A DNA stretch of 64,000 bases from Beta vulgaris subsp. vulgaris (Eukaryota > Streptophyta > Magnoliopsida > Caryophyllales > Amaranthaceae): NCBI RefSeq assembly GCF_026745355.1, contig NC_079210.1, positions 31,422,559 through 31,486,558 of the forward strand, in the 5' to 3' direction. Position numbers and translations under genes: made by a program. Below are positions 22,034 to 33,073 of this stretch, piece by piece (position 1 is the first letter of the stretch; each line of letters begins with the position of its first letter). The notes under the pieces were generated by a model. That model ran no database searches, had not been told where the DNA came from, and saw nothing but the letters and a program-made list of their open reading frames with translations.

Positions 22034-24060
22034 CAAATAAGAGCCACAGAGAGTTGGAGACTCAAAACTTGTAGAGCAAACAAATCACAGAGTTGCACCC
22101 GCAGTAGAAGTCAATACAAATGTCTTCAAAGCCTATTAAATGACTAGAATGCAGATCAACTACTTCTCCTATTGAGCAATTCCTGAGTTCTCTCTACAAG
22201 GTGTGAGCAAGAATAAGAGGAAAAGCAAGGAAAGTAACACAAGAGGTGGACAATTTAGTGAAAATTAAGCGAAAAATAGCTAATGCCTAATGTTAACTAA
22301 GATTACCACGCCGATCACTTTTTTCAAGATGTTTAAGACGATGGGAACATAAAAAACTACGCAAAGAAGGAGCCAACAATATGGAAGGGACAATAGGAAA
22401 TTTAGCGGGCACCGAAGGCATTGTGCTCCGATGCTCTTCGAACCCCCCTCGGGAAAAAGAAAAACCCAAGCAGCAAACCTAGTATCTGCTCTTGCTGGTA
22501 TTAGAAACAAATTATCAGAACTACTAGCTACAGAGGATGATGGTACTCAGACATTGTATATTCACTCCAAAGGTAGCATAATCCTTTAGCTTGAGATTCC
22601 TCGCATAGATTATATCCAAATCTGCCGAGAAGAATCATAATATATAAGATTTCCAGGATGGACAGCATCAGCAATTTTAAGCAAAATTAACTGATGTAAT
22701 TCACAGAGAAGGGGCGCAAAAAAAGTACAATCAAACATGAGCATATTGTATCAAAATTTGCAATGAAATATAGACAATGCAAGCAACCATTTAGAAAGAA
22801 GAAGTACAAATCAAGTCTCCCCTTGAGCAAGGGCATATACAAGTTCATCTCTGTTAGATAATCAGTAAAGCGGTTGTTTTAGGTTCCCATAGACCCCATA
22901 TTTTATCACATCAAGAGGAGAAGTATAATCTCAATAAAAATCTTTCATTTTTGAGCTGCAACATATAAAAGAAAAAGTTATTGTATGAGTAAGCTCATTC
23001 CTTTTCCTCATTTGTGGATATTCAACATGTCAAACTACCTATAGTTCAACTTGACGATAACAGCAATCTATATATCAAATATCTACAAGATATGCCCACC
23101 AAAATCCTTCATAACATCAATTCCCAAAAAAATATTATTGCATTGACAATCCATAACATAAAGCAACGTATAGGCACAAGCACAACCTTAGACATAGAAG
23201 TGAAGACCTAATAGTAGATACATAAACCATTCATACATGAACCAGAATGTTTCCATATATCACTGTCTCAATATGAATGATTTGCCCCTCTTTACTCAAA
23301 CCAATTGCCCAAAAAAGAGCAAAAGTTTTCGTGCAAGGGGAGTAGCAGGCAAACAAAAAACAGGGATCTACATATATCTTTTGATCAACCTCCCAAAATC
23401 ACAGACTGTTACAATTTTTTCAAACAGCAACATATCATCTAAAGAAAATAACTCGGATTTCGAACTGTAATTAAATTCTTCAAAATTCTAGGTCCAAAGA
23501 TAACAACTGCTCCTACTTCTCCAGTTCAACAATTTCTTCAATAGGTATCATAGTATCGGATTTTGATGGCATGCCGAAACACAGACATTAACTAAAATTA
23601 CAAAAGAGAAACATAGCTCCTCCATTCTCCACTACGAAAATAATCAAATATCAATCATAATGTTAAATTCATATGCATAAGATTGAATCTAATAACAATC
23701 AAATATCCACAACTAACAAAATCTAATTGAATTCCAACACAATCCGTATCATACCGACATCATCAGTGCAAAATATCTCAAATTTAAATAACAGCAAAAA
23801 CAAAACCCAAATAATAAAAAAATGATAAATTCACAAAAACAAAAAGAAATACAAGATTCATAATCATAAATTCAACGCATGAAAATCGGTGAAGATCATC
23901 AAAGAATAAGAAAAATAAACATTCGAATGAGATCCAGAAAACGCATAAAAAAAAAATAGAAGAACAAACCTTAAAAGATTCGATCTGAAGGAAGGTAGGA
24001 GAAATCCGAGCTCGCAACCGATAACCCTTCAAGAATTAGGCATTGTATAAATGGCATTAA
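22034..24060 (-). other. Inferred 5' untranslated region and intron of the host gene
   Basis: Upstream of the ATG a pyrimidine-rich acceptor (TTTGTTTGCTCTACAAG, near 22,069-22,085) precedes TTTTGAGTCTCC. About 1.9 kb further upstream on the minus strand a leader-like CT-rich exon (about 24,040-23,971) ends at a donor, TTTTAAG|GTTTGTTC. The simplest reading is one large intron in the 5' leader, but without transcripts the borders and transcription start are inference. The intron is AT-rich and has no recognised gene. Confidence 0.45.
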
Positions 24061-24423
24061 TTATTAGGATCGAAAAAAATAAGGAAGAAAAATATCTAGG
24101 GTTTGGGGTTTTCCCTCAAATTATCGTGTTCCATTGATGAATGATAAAGATAATTAGATATTGTCAATGGATATTTGGATGAAAGAAAATTCTTACCTTT
24201 CCAACTTGTTTCCTTGTTTTTCTCAATTATTTGATGGAACGATCAGCTTCAATTTATATCAATCAGTCAATTCTAACCCGTTCTCGAAGCCGACTTTAGA
24301 TGTTCCTTTACCCAATATCTCGGTTAGCTCATCACTAGCTTTGCTAAGCTAAGGAATAGGATATGTGCTAAGTCCTCGCCTATTCTTGGCCCACTATAGG
24401 GTTTCTAACTGAGCTTGTCTTGA

Positions 24424-24672
24424 CAACCAACCGTTTGAGTCTCTTAGGGGACTCAAACGGGGGTAATTTTAAGCCTTGGAAATTTCACGCGCGTGTTGTT
24501 TGGTACCAATGCTAGGTTAGATTGGTACCATTGTCCGAAAATTTTGATACCAAAGTAAGGTTGCTTGGTACCAATCCTGATAACAATGTGATACCAATAC
24601 CAGGTTATAATGGTACCAATGTGTAACTTTTTGAGTGTTTGAGTCTTTTTTGGACTCAAATAGTTGGTTACC
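24424..24672. mobile_element. Small MITE with GGTACCAAT-rich interior
   Basis: The left end CAACCAACCGTTTGAGTC resembles the right end read inwards, GTAACCAACTATTTGAGTCC. Both are followed by a second GACTCAAAC copy forming a nested hairpin. The interior repeats TGGTACCAAT several times. The superfamily is not decided and no clear target duplication was read. Confidence 0.55.
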
Positions 24673-25028
24673 AAACCTTTCTCGTTTCTAACTTCTAAGT
24701 TCTATCCTAATTCCTAGTGGCTCGTCTTCGTTTACATGATCGTGTAACATTATTAGTATTTGGTTTCTCTTAAAATAAACGTTTTTCACCAAATACTAAC
24801 GATAAATCATGAAGTTCATCATATATTCTCAATGTTTCAGATATTCACCATATACTTTTGAATTTTCCAAAATCTTCAACATATAATTTTTTTCTAACGG
24901 ACGTTAACTTGTTGTTAGATTTATTTACCATTTTGCCATTATTTACCCCTAACCCTAAAATCTAAACCTTAAACCCTAATCCCTAAAATCTAAACCTTAA
25001 ACTCTAATTCTTAAAATCTAAACCATAA

Positions 25029-25500
25029 CCCACCCTCCCCCGCCCCCTCCCCTCCACCATCCCTCAACCACCCCATCCCCTCCACGTCGCAGCCCCCTCC
25101 CCTCACCCCCAGCCAACTCATCCCCCCTCCTCTTCAATTTCTCTCCCCGACACACTCACACTGGCATTTCTCTCTCTCTCCCGTCGTTGTTGTTGTTGTT
25201 GTTGTTTTGGTGGTGTGAACGACGCAAGCGTTTCTCTCTCTTTTGTCGTTGCTACTATTTTGGACGTGCGAAGACCGCAAATGTTGTTGTTTTGGTGGTG
25301 CACAAGTGTGAGTGCGTGGGGGAGATAAATCGAAGAAGATGGGTGGGGGCTGGGCTGGTAGGGGGAGGGGGAGGGGTTGCAGCATAGGGAAAGGGGAGTG
25401 GGTTTGGGCTGGCAGGGGTGAGGGGGAGGGAGGTTGTGGCGGTGGAGGGGAGGGTGAAGGATGGGGGCTGGTGGAGGGGAAAGAGATGGATGGGTTAGGG
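25029..25500. repeat. Mirrored C-rich and G-rich arms
   Basis: CCCCTCCC-type DNA on the left faces GGGAGGGG-type DNA on the right. ACACACTCACACT on the left faces AGTGTGAGTGCGT on the right. GTTGTTGTTGTT runs lie at 25,186-25,206. ORFs here are low-complexity artefacts. Confidence 0.7.
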
Positions 25501-25523
25501 TTTAGATTTTAGGAATTAGGGTT

Positions 25524-27159
25524 CACTAGTAGAATAATTGCTTATTGTTGCGGTTTTACCCATACGCAGCAATATATCACGTTAAAAGAAAAGGTAAAAT
25601 ATAAAATAACCATATTCCTGCGGTTTGAGCCAAAAATCGCAGCATTATGGTTTCAACGATAAATTTTTTGAAAAAAAGTTGACTATTTGATCAGACATAT
25701 TGTTGTTGATCAGATTCCATAGCAATATATTAAAATAATATTTGAACCTTTTAAAATCAAAAATAAAAGGGGCCCAACTAGGTATCCTTTTACTTCTCTC
25801 ATATAACCTTAGGCGACGCTCATTCTTCTTCTCCCTCTCTCAGCATTACTTGTTCTCTCAATCCCACCCATGACCCATCCCATTCAATTCCCATCTCCAT
25901 CGTCGGCAATTCTTCCAATCAACGACACGACAAACATCACTCCAATGAATGACCATCTTAAATTCTACTCCATCTACTCCGACTTTTTTCTCTCCTCCTC
26001 TTCGTTCGCCATTTCCGGCCACCTCCAAGCTCTACACCTCGAAATCCTCAACAATCTATCTCATCTAACTTCCGACTACTCGTGGCCTACAAATCTCGGT
26101 GGTCTCTACTCGCTCGCCATCGTTGCTCCACCAGCAAACTGCAACTAGCGACCAGCCTCTTCGCTCGTCACTCGTCGTTCGACTACGTGAAGCCTAGCAT
26201 CGTCACTGTCGCTCGCCTCAGGCTCGCTCACCGCGCTCGTGGTCTTCGCCTTCAGACTCAGCCTTCACTTCAGTCGTCGCCCTTAGTCGTCGATCTGATT
26301 TGATGTATAATTGATTTTTCATTTTCATTTTTAATGTTTTTATCATTTTCATTTTTTGTACATAATAACTCAGACGTACAATCACTTTTTTTAATTTTTT
26401 CGTTTTCTTTGAATTTTTTTATTTAGTTTATTTTTTTCATATTTTGTATGTAATTATGCTAAATTAGTTCTAGTTTGATTTGCTCATCAGAATATCTGAT
26501 TTTTATTTTATCTGTTAGATATTGTAATTATTTATTTTCGTTACTTTTTATTTTTCAAGTCAATGCATGAACTCAATATGTTGTACTAGCTCGTCTTAGT
26601 TACTTTTAGTTTAATTGCATTTTAAGGTTGAAAATTGCATGAATACTTAAATAAATACTACCTCTGTTTTTATTTAGTTGCAACGTTTTGACTTTCACGC
26701 TTGCCAATGTACAATTTCAAATCGTTTTATCTCTAATTGTATGTAACTAAAAATTATAAAAATTTGATATTATGAAAGCTTACATCGAAACGAATCAAAC
26801 AAGACCCCACATGGCTATATTTTGTTTAACATATAAATCAATAAATGTGGTCAAATAAGAGAACATGAATAGTGCAATTTGTCAAACGTTGCAACTAAAA
26901 AAGAACGGAGGTAGTAATTAATTAATTTTTTTTTTAAAAAAAGCATGCACTAGAAACCGTAGCAATATACCTAATTTTTAATATAAAAAAAAGACATATT
27001 GCCGCGGTTTTGGCTAAGAACCGCAACCTATTATTGCGGTTTGTGCCAGGAACCGAAGCAATATATTGGCCTATTGTTGCGTCCTTAATTGCTGCGCGGC
27101 GAAAACCACCGCAATAAGTCTTTTAATGACCGCATCAATAAGCATTTATTCTACTAGTG
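25524..27159. mobile_element. Non-autonomous CACTA element, TATTGCTGCGG family
   Basis: The ends are CACTAGTAGAATAATTGC and, read inwards from the right, CACTAGTAGAATAAATGC. The 3-bp target duplication GTT is exact (25,521-25,523 and 27,160-27,162). Subterminal TTGCTGCGG-type repeats lie at both ends. A leader-like CT-rich stretch with an ATG ORF (25,870-26,148, no family recognised) lies inside, along with a Stowaway copy. No transposase. Confidence 0.9.
26658..26914. mobile_element. Stowaway-like MITE nested in CACTA
   Basis: 257 bp, TIRs CTACCTCTGTTTTTATTTAG and CTACCTCCGTTCTTTTTTAG, TA on both sides. Homologous to the copy at 20,682-20,940. Confidence 0.85.
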
Positions 27160-27508
27160 GTTTAGATAAGATTGTAGGGATTAATGTTTAGATTATGGTT
27201 TAGATTTTAGGGTTAGAGGTTAATAATAGCAATATCGTAAATAAAACTAAAGGCGACTTAACGTCCATTAGAAAAAGGGTAGATTGTGCACAGTTTTGAA
27301 AACTCAGGAGTATATGGTGAATATTTAAAACATACAGGGTTTATGGTTAATTTCGTGATTTGTCGAGGGTATTTGGTGAAAGAACCATAAAATAAATGTA
27401 ACTTCTCTTCGTTCATTGTTTCTAAGTTACACCTTATGGTAAAGTATAACAATGCAAAGTTGTAGACAAACTAAAATTGAAAACAGTTCCCTTAAAAAAA
27501 AAAGAATT

Positions 27509-28337
27509 TTGCTATTTGACGTCCTAGAATATCTTACTAACGCCCTAATACGTATTTTTATATCGTATTTTATACTTTCTTATTTCTTCTCCCTCTTCCT
27601 TCCTCCTTCCTTACCGTCCCTTCCATTTTCGTTCTTCCACCACCACCAGTCCACCACTTCATTGAGCAGTAAGAAACATCCTAATTCCATATTCAGATTT
27701 TTATAGTAACCTGTGAAGTCTAGTTTACAAAAAATTGAGAAAAAAAAACTCAGCCAATTACTCAGAGACTCATAAAGTCACAGTAGAAATTACTCACAAT
27801 ATATTCTTATACTCTCCTCCACAATTTTAGCCAAGATTATACTTAATCCCACAAAACAAAAATTACATCCACAAAACAAATCCCACAAAAATAAAATTCA
27901 AATATGAGTTTATGAGAAAAAAAAGATTGATTTATTTAAAAAAAAAAATTATGGTGAGGCGTCCACCATGGACGTCCCACCACAGGCACAGGCGTCCATG
28001 GTAGGCGTCTGCACCTGTGGTGGGGCGTCCATGGTGGACGCCTCAGTCCTCACCATAAATTTTTTTTAAAATAAATAGACGGGGTGTCGCCGGTCCAGCT
28101 GTGGTGGGGAGTTTATGGTCAAGCTCGCCAGAGAAGATGGTGTCGCCTGAAAATTGGTGGTGGTGGGGGCTCTAATTCAATGGTGAAATTTACTGTGGTG
28201 CTGAAAGAAGAAAGGAAACGGGAAACAGAGGTGAGGGAAAAGGAAGGAAGAAGGGGAAGAAATAGAAAAGTATAAAATACGGTATAAAAATATGTATTTA
28301 GAGCGTTATTATGAAATTCTAGGACGTTATTTAGCAA
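27509..28337. mobile_element. Non-autonomous element with about 95-bp TIRs
   Basis: The left end TTGCTATTTGACGTCCTAGA aligns with the reverse complement of the right end, TTGCTAAATAACGTCCTAGA. The match runs through CGTATTTTATACTTT and into CT-rich TTTCTTCTCCCTCTTCCTTCC. The interior contains a separate strong hairpin (27,931-28,077). No coding capacity recognised. Confidence 0.7.
27931..28077. repeat. GC-rich foldback hairpin with repeated CCATGG
   Basis: Arms of about 60-70 bp are nearly complementary. TTATGGTGAGG and GGCGTCCACCATGGACG on the left face their complements on the right; the centre lies around 28,005. The flanks TTTATTTAAAAAAAA and TTTTTTTTAAAATAAAT also pair. The arm composition is much more GC-rich than the surroundings. 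Confidence 0.85.
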
Positions 28338-28810
28338 GCTAGAAAAAAAATGAACGTAGTTGGTGAAAGTCATTTTTTTTATTACTCGATAAGTTTGTAT
28401 TGTATGGAATAACAATTTTCATCAACTCCTAGTGCTTCTCCCCTATTTTTCTATATTACGATGGAAATACACACAAAAAACAATAGTACATTAAAAGAAA
28501 AAAGAGAAAGAGAGGTAGACAACCAAAGGAGGGAAACATTTATAAATAGAGGTTGTCTACTTTTACTTGATTGTACATATCATGGAGTTTATATATCGTT
28601 TAATTAAAAGATATTTCTAGTACTAGATTGTGGGGTGAAATATTTCAAGTAAATTTTTGTTTCATAAATATCTCAAAATCTTGGTGTCAATATTTATAAA
28701 TTACTAATGAGAGATAAAGACATAAAAGTAGTAACATAATAATCTAGCCTATGTACTGAATCTACATAAAAAAAAATACAAGGAAATGTTATCCACTTTG
28801 GTTAAAAAAA
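28338..28810. other. AT-rich spacer
   Basis: No gene recognised. GTAGACAACC and its complement lie near 28,516 and 28,552, flanking a TATAAATAGA string. Nothing else supports a function. Confidence 0.45.
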
Positions 28811-30973
28811 TGTAACACCCCGATAATTCTCTCTTTTTCAAAATACCTCTTCAATATAAAACTTAGAGAACCATCAAAGCATTATCACCCATGTGATAAC
28901 GTATGGGGATATTCAGAATTTTACAGCGGAAAACATATAACTAAACTTTAGAATTGAAATATAATAAATAATCAAAGTAACTTTAAAACCAAACACACTA
29001 TTAATGTTAACTTCAAACCAACTTAAATATAATATTTCTACTGAAACAATAATTAATACCAATCTGCTACAAAGTTCTCCATTCCCAAATCCCCATGATG
29101 CAACACCTGCAAACCTGTAGATGTCAATGCACTAAAGACTCTACTCACTAAGAATGGGTCATCATAGAATCAATAAGGCAAAGCTATGATCAACACAAAC
29201 AAATAAAGCATGTAATCAGCAAAGCTGAGTACTACATAATAATAAATAAACATTCCTAACATGATTACTGATAAATAATAAGCAGGGATAAATAACAACA
29301 TCTCAATCTAACCATCTGCAGATAACTTTTACTGAACTAAAGTTTAACAATCTTTTTGTTACTTTGATGGAATAGTTATTGGACCGAGTTGTCTTATCTA
29401 AAAACCAGCCTTCACCTAGCAAGAAGAAATACGGGAGCGACTCCGTATTCTATAATGACTTGCGATGTCGAGGAAGCTTTGAATAAAAATAGGAACGGTG
29501 ATCAATCCAATTCCCAGAAAAAGCCATGGCTCACTCACCATGTACCCCAACTCCTGATTGTCCAACTTCAAATGTGCACCAGTCAAAAGTTTATTACTAT
29601 CCAAGTTTTACTTTACATGATTTACCATTTATTACTTGTTATGACACACAAGCAATAAAGATAACATATAATCACACATGCACAACTTTATTCCTTTTTA
29701 TCTTAGGATTACATAAGTGATCATACAACTTACAACCCAAGATAAATTCCTATCCTTCTTATTTGTTGAACCTAGCCAACAACCAACTTACCTTTCAAAG
29801 GCATAATTCATCAACTTATCAAATAAGACCCACAATCCTCATAGTGTAGTAAAAATAATAATACAAGGGAACGCATAATTCAATCATGATCCAACTCACT
29901 AAATATATTAATTTCCCCGTGTGAATTAATAAATAAAGTTCCCAACCAACATGCTTGCATCAATATTCCATACAAACATGAAAATAATCTAATAATTAAA
30001 TTAAATCTCATACTTAACATGTTCGCACACAGGCATAAAACATGTAAAATCCAATCACAATAGAAATCATATATGAACTCACAAAGTTCCTATACATGAT
30101 ACTACATAACTTTTCCTTCCTAAAATCGATACTATATCAAACAACATATAGATATGTACGTACCCTCTGTAGACAAATTGATAGGCCACTTTTAACACTT
30201 TAAAAATCGCCTACAGAGTAATCTCGACCTAAAACAACCAATAGAATTTATAATCAATATTTCAAATAAATTCCAGCAACTTTAAAATACTTTAAATCCC
30301 TTTTAAAAATATTTAAAAGTTGTTTTTATCATTAAAACCTCAATTACTCATATTTCTTAGCATAAAACTCCATTAATAACAACCTTTCTAAAATTCCAAC
30401 AACTTATGAATTATTAAAACTCCTTTTAAATATACTTAAACATGTTTAAATCCATACGTTAAATCAATTTCATAGTTTATAACATGCTACTATGATTTTC
30501 CAATCTTTAACACCCTAAAAATCCATGCTTTGATAATTAAAAATCCAATTTAAATATAATAATCAAATCTAAATTTTTATTCTTTAATACGTAATTTATA
30601 TAATCATAGATTTATCACTAAAACAGTAAATTAAAGCTTCTAATCATAATTAGTACTAAAATAAAACATAAAAGCATAATCTTTAATCAAAACTTGAGAA
30701 GGAATAAAACAATCAAACCAACACAAGAAAGAGAATCAAAGAAGCGCCAGCTATGAAAGGTGGCAGCAGGCAGCCGGAAGTCACCTGGTCGGCGGTAATG
30801 GCAGTGGTGGTGGTGTTGAGAAGCTTCTTGATGAAGAAGAAAGTGTTTCTTGAAAAATAAGAAAGAAAGAAGAAGAGAGAAAAAATAACGTGAAGGAGGA
30901 GAAAGGCACTGCCGGTTTTTGTGTGTGAGGAAGGAAGGAGAAAGTTTTTGTGTAGGTAAATATTTGGGTTCAA

Positions 30974-30985
30974 GGTATTTATATG
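30974..30985 (-). promoter_or_regulatory. TATA box of the LTR promoter
   Basis: Minus-strand CATATAAATACC is followed within about 50-150 bp by a CT-rich leader, as in LTR promoters. Confidence 0.5.
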
Positions 30986-31292
30986 TATGTTTTTCTTTTG
31001 GGCTTAGGAAAAGGCAATTGGATTTTAAGTAGGATTGAATGATGAATAGGATTGATGCTTTAAAACTCCTAACATCACTAGACGTCATTTTCCTAGTCCA
31101 CATAGTATTTGGATTCCTCAAGCCCATTTATCTTCTTTCTCAAATCCAATTAGTATTTCAAATAGTTTTCAAAGCATGTCTTAACAAAATATTTTAACTT
31201 CCTTAAATCCTTAAAATAATTCCTTTGACTTTCAAACTAGTCAACCTTTTAAATAAATAAATTATTCTAATTAAAATTATATTTAAATATAA

Positions 31293-31298
<6 letters not shown>

Positions 31299-31333
<35 letters not shown>
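31299..31333. repeat. (AT)n microsatellite
   Basis: About 16-17 uninterrupted AT dinucleotides inside the U3-like end of the solo LTR. Confidence 0.9.
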
Positions 31334-31339
<6 letters not shown>

Positions 31340-31387
31340 CTAAAAATATATTTATAAAATCCATAAATTTACGGGGGATTACAAAAT

Positions 31388-32502
31388 ATGTGTGACTCAA
31401 CTTATTAAATAAACGATATATTTCATGACATCTTATATTCAACTGCCCTCATAAAATTGAGATTAAGATATCAGGTACTAAGTCAAAACTTTTACATCAA
31501 GGTTTCGGGCACCAAAACTTTCACATTGGTGCAAATGGTATTTTCAAAGGGAAAAACAATACTTATTGAGTTGGATGACCTTGATTTAGTACATAGGTAT
31601 TAATGGGGATCGACGACTTTGGCTTTTTAATATCGTCAACTAGGGGTGGCGACTAGGCAGTCCGCCAGACAGATTAAGATTAAGATTAAGATAAACGATA
31701 TATTTCATGACATCTTATATTCAGCCGCCCTCATAAAATTGAGATTAAGATATTAGGTACTAAGTCAAATCTTTTACATCAAGGTTTCGGGCACCAAAAC
31801 TTTCACATTGGTACAAATGGTAGTTTAAAGGGAAAAACAATACTTATTGAGTTGGATAACCTTGATTCAGTACATAGGTATTCATGGGGATTTAGTACTA
31901 CCCACCTGATCGAGCAAGCTCGCCCGATCCCATCGGGCGGGAGTCTTTTCCTCTTGTTTTCAACTCTAGAATGCAGCCAGATGAATATGTTCTCGGGCCC
32001 AATCGGGCTAAATCATCCGATCCTATCGGGCGGGAAAACTGCAATTTTGCGTTAAATTGTGAAGGTTGTATCTCTCAAACTAGAAGTCCGTTTTAGGCGT
32101 GTGACCTATCATTGGAAAATCCTTAAAGTCTAGTTTCCAACACAACTGGAATTTCTTGATTATCAATTTTTTCAACAAAAGTTATGATCAAAATAGTGAA
32201 GAAATGTCAGTTTTAGCATTTCATTCACTTACTCTTTGCTTCATTCGTGACTCGAAATTGTCCCAAACGGATGCATTGTGATCCTTGTGCAAGATATCTT
32301 CATCCTCGATTCTTAATAGACTTGATAGTAGATAATCATAATCAATTTGCATCAAAATAACCTGAAAATCATTAAAACACACAAACGGGGAGTAGTAGAG
32401 AAAAACATGAGTAAATCATGCAAATATGCACCTAAATGCTCTAATATGAACTAAAAATGCAAACTAAATGAGCCTAAAACTCTATATAAAACCATAACAT
32501 CA
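31388..32502 (-). repeat. 3' LTR of a minus-strand gypsy-like element
   Basis: On the minus strand a purine tract, TTTGGGGGAGTT (32,503-32,514), preceded by GCTTGAGGACAAGCAAAGG, sits directly before TGATGTTATGG. This arrangement is common at the interior/3'-LTR junction of plant Ty3/gypsy elements. The distal end near 31,388 is inferred. Two CCCGATCC(C/T)ATCGGGCGGG blocks lie near 31,922 and 32,016. The 5' LTR is not in the window. Confidence 0.55.
31411..31891. repeat. Direct duplication of about 200 bp
   Basis: 31,411-31,610 and 31,693-31,891 both start AAACGATATATTTCATGACA and match about 93% by eye, spaced 282 bp apart. The spacer contains GATTAAG repeated four times at its right edge. 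Confidence 0.85.
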
Positions 32503-33073
32503 AACTCCCCCAAACTATACCTTTGCTTGTCCTCAAGCAACAAGACATAGACATTAGAAAAGAAAGACAACCTACAATATGGCCAAAGACTCAACCAAAA
32601 ACATGAGAGATATAATCACTACACAACCCAAGAATCGAAAAAATCTCGAACAAAGCCGCATAGCGTGTCATGTATCACAATCGACTCTCCAATCATACCA
32701 CATACCATCTCTCCCAAGCTGGATTTAACCAAACCTGACAGACCTCACTATAGTTATGCGCGCTTAAATCTCTCATGTGTTTAAAGGATAAATGATGACA
32801 CTCAACCTAAATTAATTCGACTCAGATGAAACATGTACTCTTTGACTTTGACTTTTTGATTCACTTAATACTCAACAATACAATACACAATGATCAAGAT
32901 GACTTTTAAGGGTTGTAATAGGGCTGAGGTTAAAGGTATGGAGAATTTTTTGGAATTGTGGTGGAAAAACCAATGAGGGGGAGCATCATATAACTGAAAA
33001 TATGACCATGAAAAGTCATAACAACTCCACACAACAACCAACAATCTCCAAAAAAAAAAATATAACCAACACT
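32503..33073 (-). mobile_element. 3' internal region of the gypsy-like element (distal part)
   Basis: Non-coding sequence between the 3' LTR and the CACTA insertion. The ACT at 33,071-33,073 is the left target duplication of that insertion, and sequence continues at 43,703. Confidence 0.55.

Larger units (their letters stand above)
24779..27388. mobile_element. Fold-back Mutator-like element with TIRs over 190 bp
   Basis: The left end (CGTTTTTCACCAAATACTAA...) matches the reverse complement of the right end (...TTCACCAAATACCCTCGACAA) for about 200 bp, including ATATTCACCATATAC and TCTAA(C/T)GGACGTTAA and reaching TAACCCTAAAATCTAAACC. The interior folds further: a C-rich arm (25,029-25,133) mirrors a G-rich arm (25,335-25,500). 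A CACTA element (25,524-27,159) is inserted in the right part. No transposase is present. The long TIRs suggest a non-autonomous Mutator-like element. Confidence 0.75.
28811..31383 (-). mobile_element. Probable solo LTR, 2.57 kb
   Basis: On the minus strand it starts TGTAATCCCCCGTAAATTTA and ends ATTATCGGGGTGTTACA, giving the short inverted termini of an LTR. There is no internal pol on either side and no second copy. Flanking 5-mers AAAAA and AAATA are close to a target duplication. A TATA box with a CT-rich leader lies inside (below). The long length and termini resemble long LTRs of plant Ty3/gypsy elements. ORFs within are not supported as genes. Confidence 0.6.

Noticed and set aside
24945..25027. 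Telomere-like CCCTAAA words
   Set aside because: They are spaced by ATCTAAACCTT, not in a perfect heptamer array, and lie in the TIR of the fold-back element with a mirrored copy at 27.17-27.23 kb.
28811..31383. ORFs at 29,389-29,720 and 30,687-31,127
   Set aside because: They lie in the LTR leader and body with no family motif, and the CT-rich leader explains the open frames.
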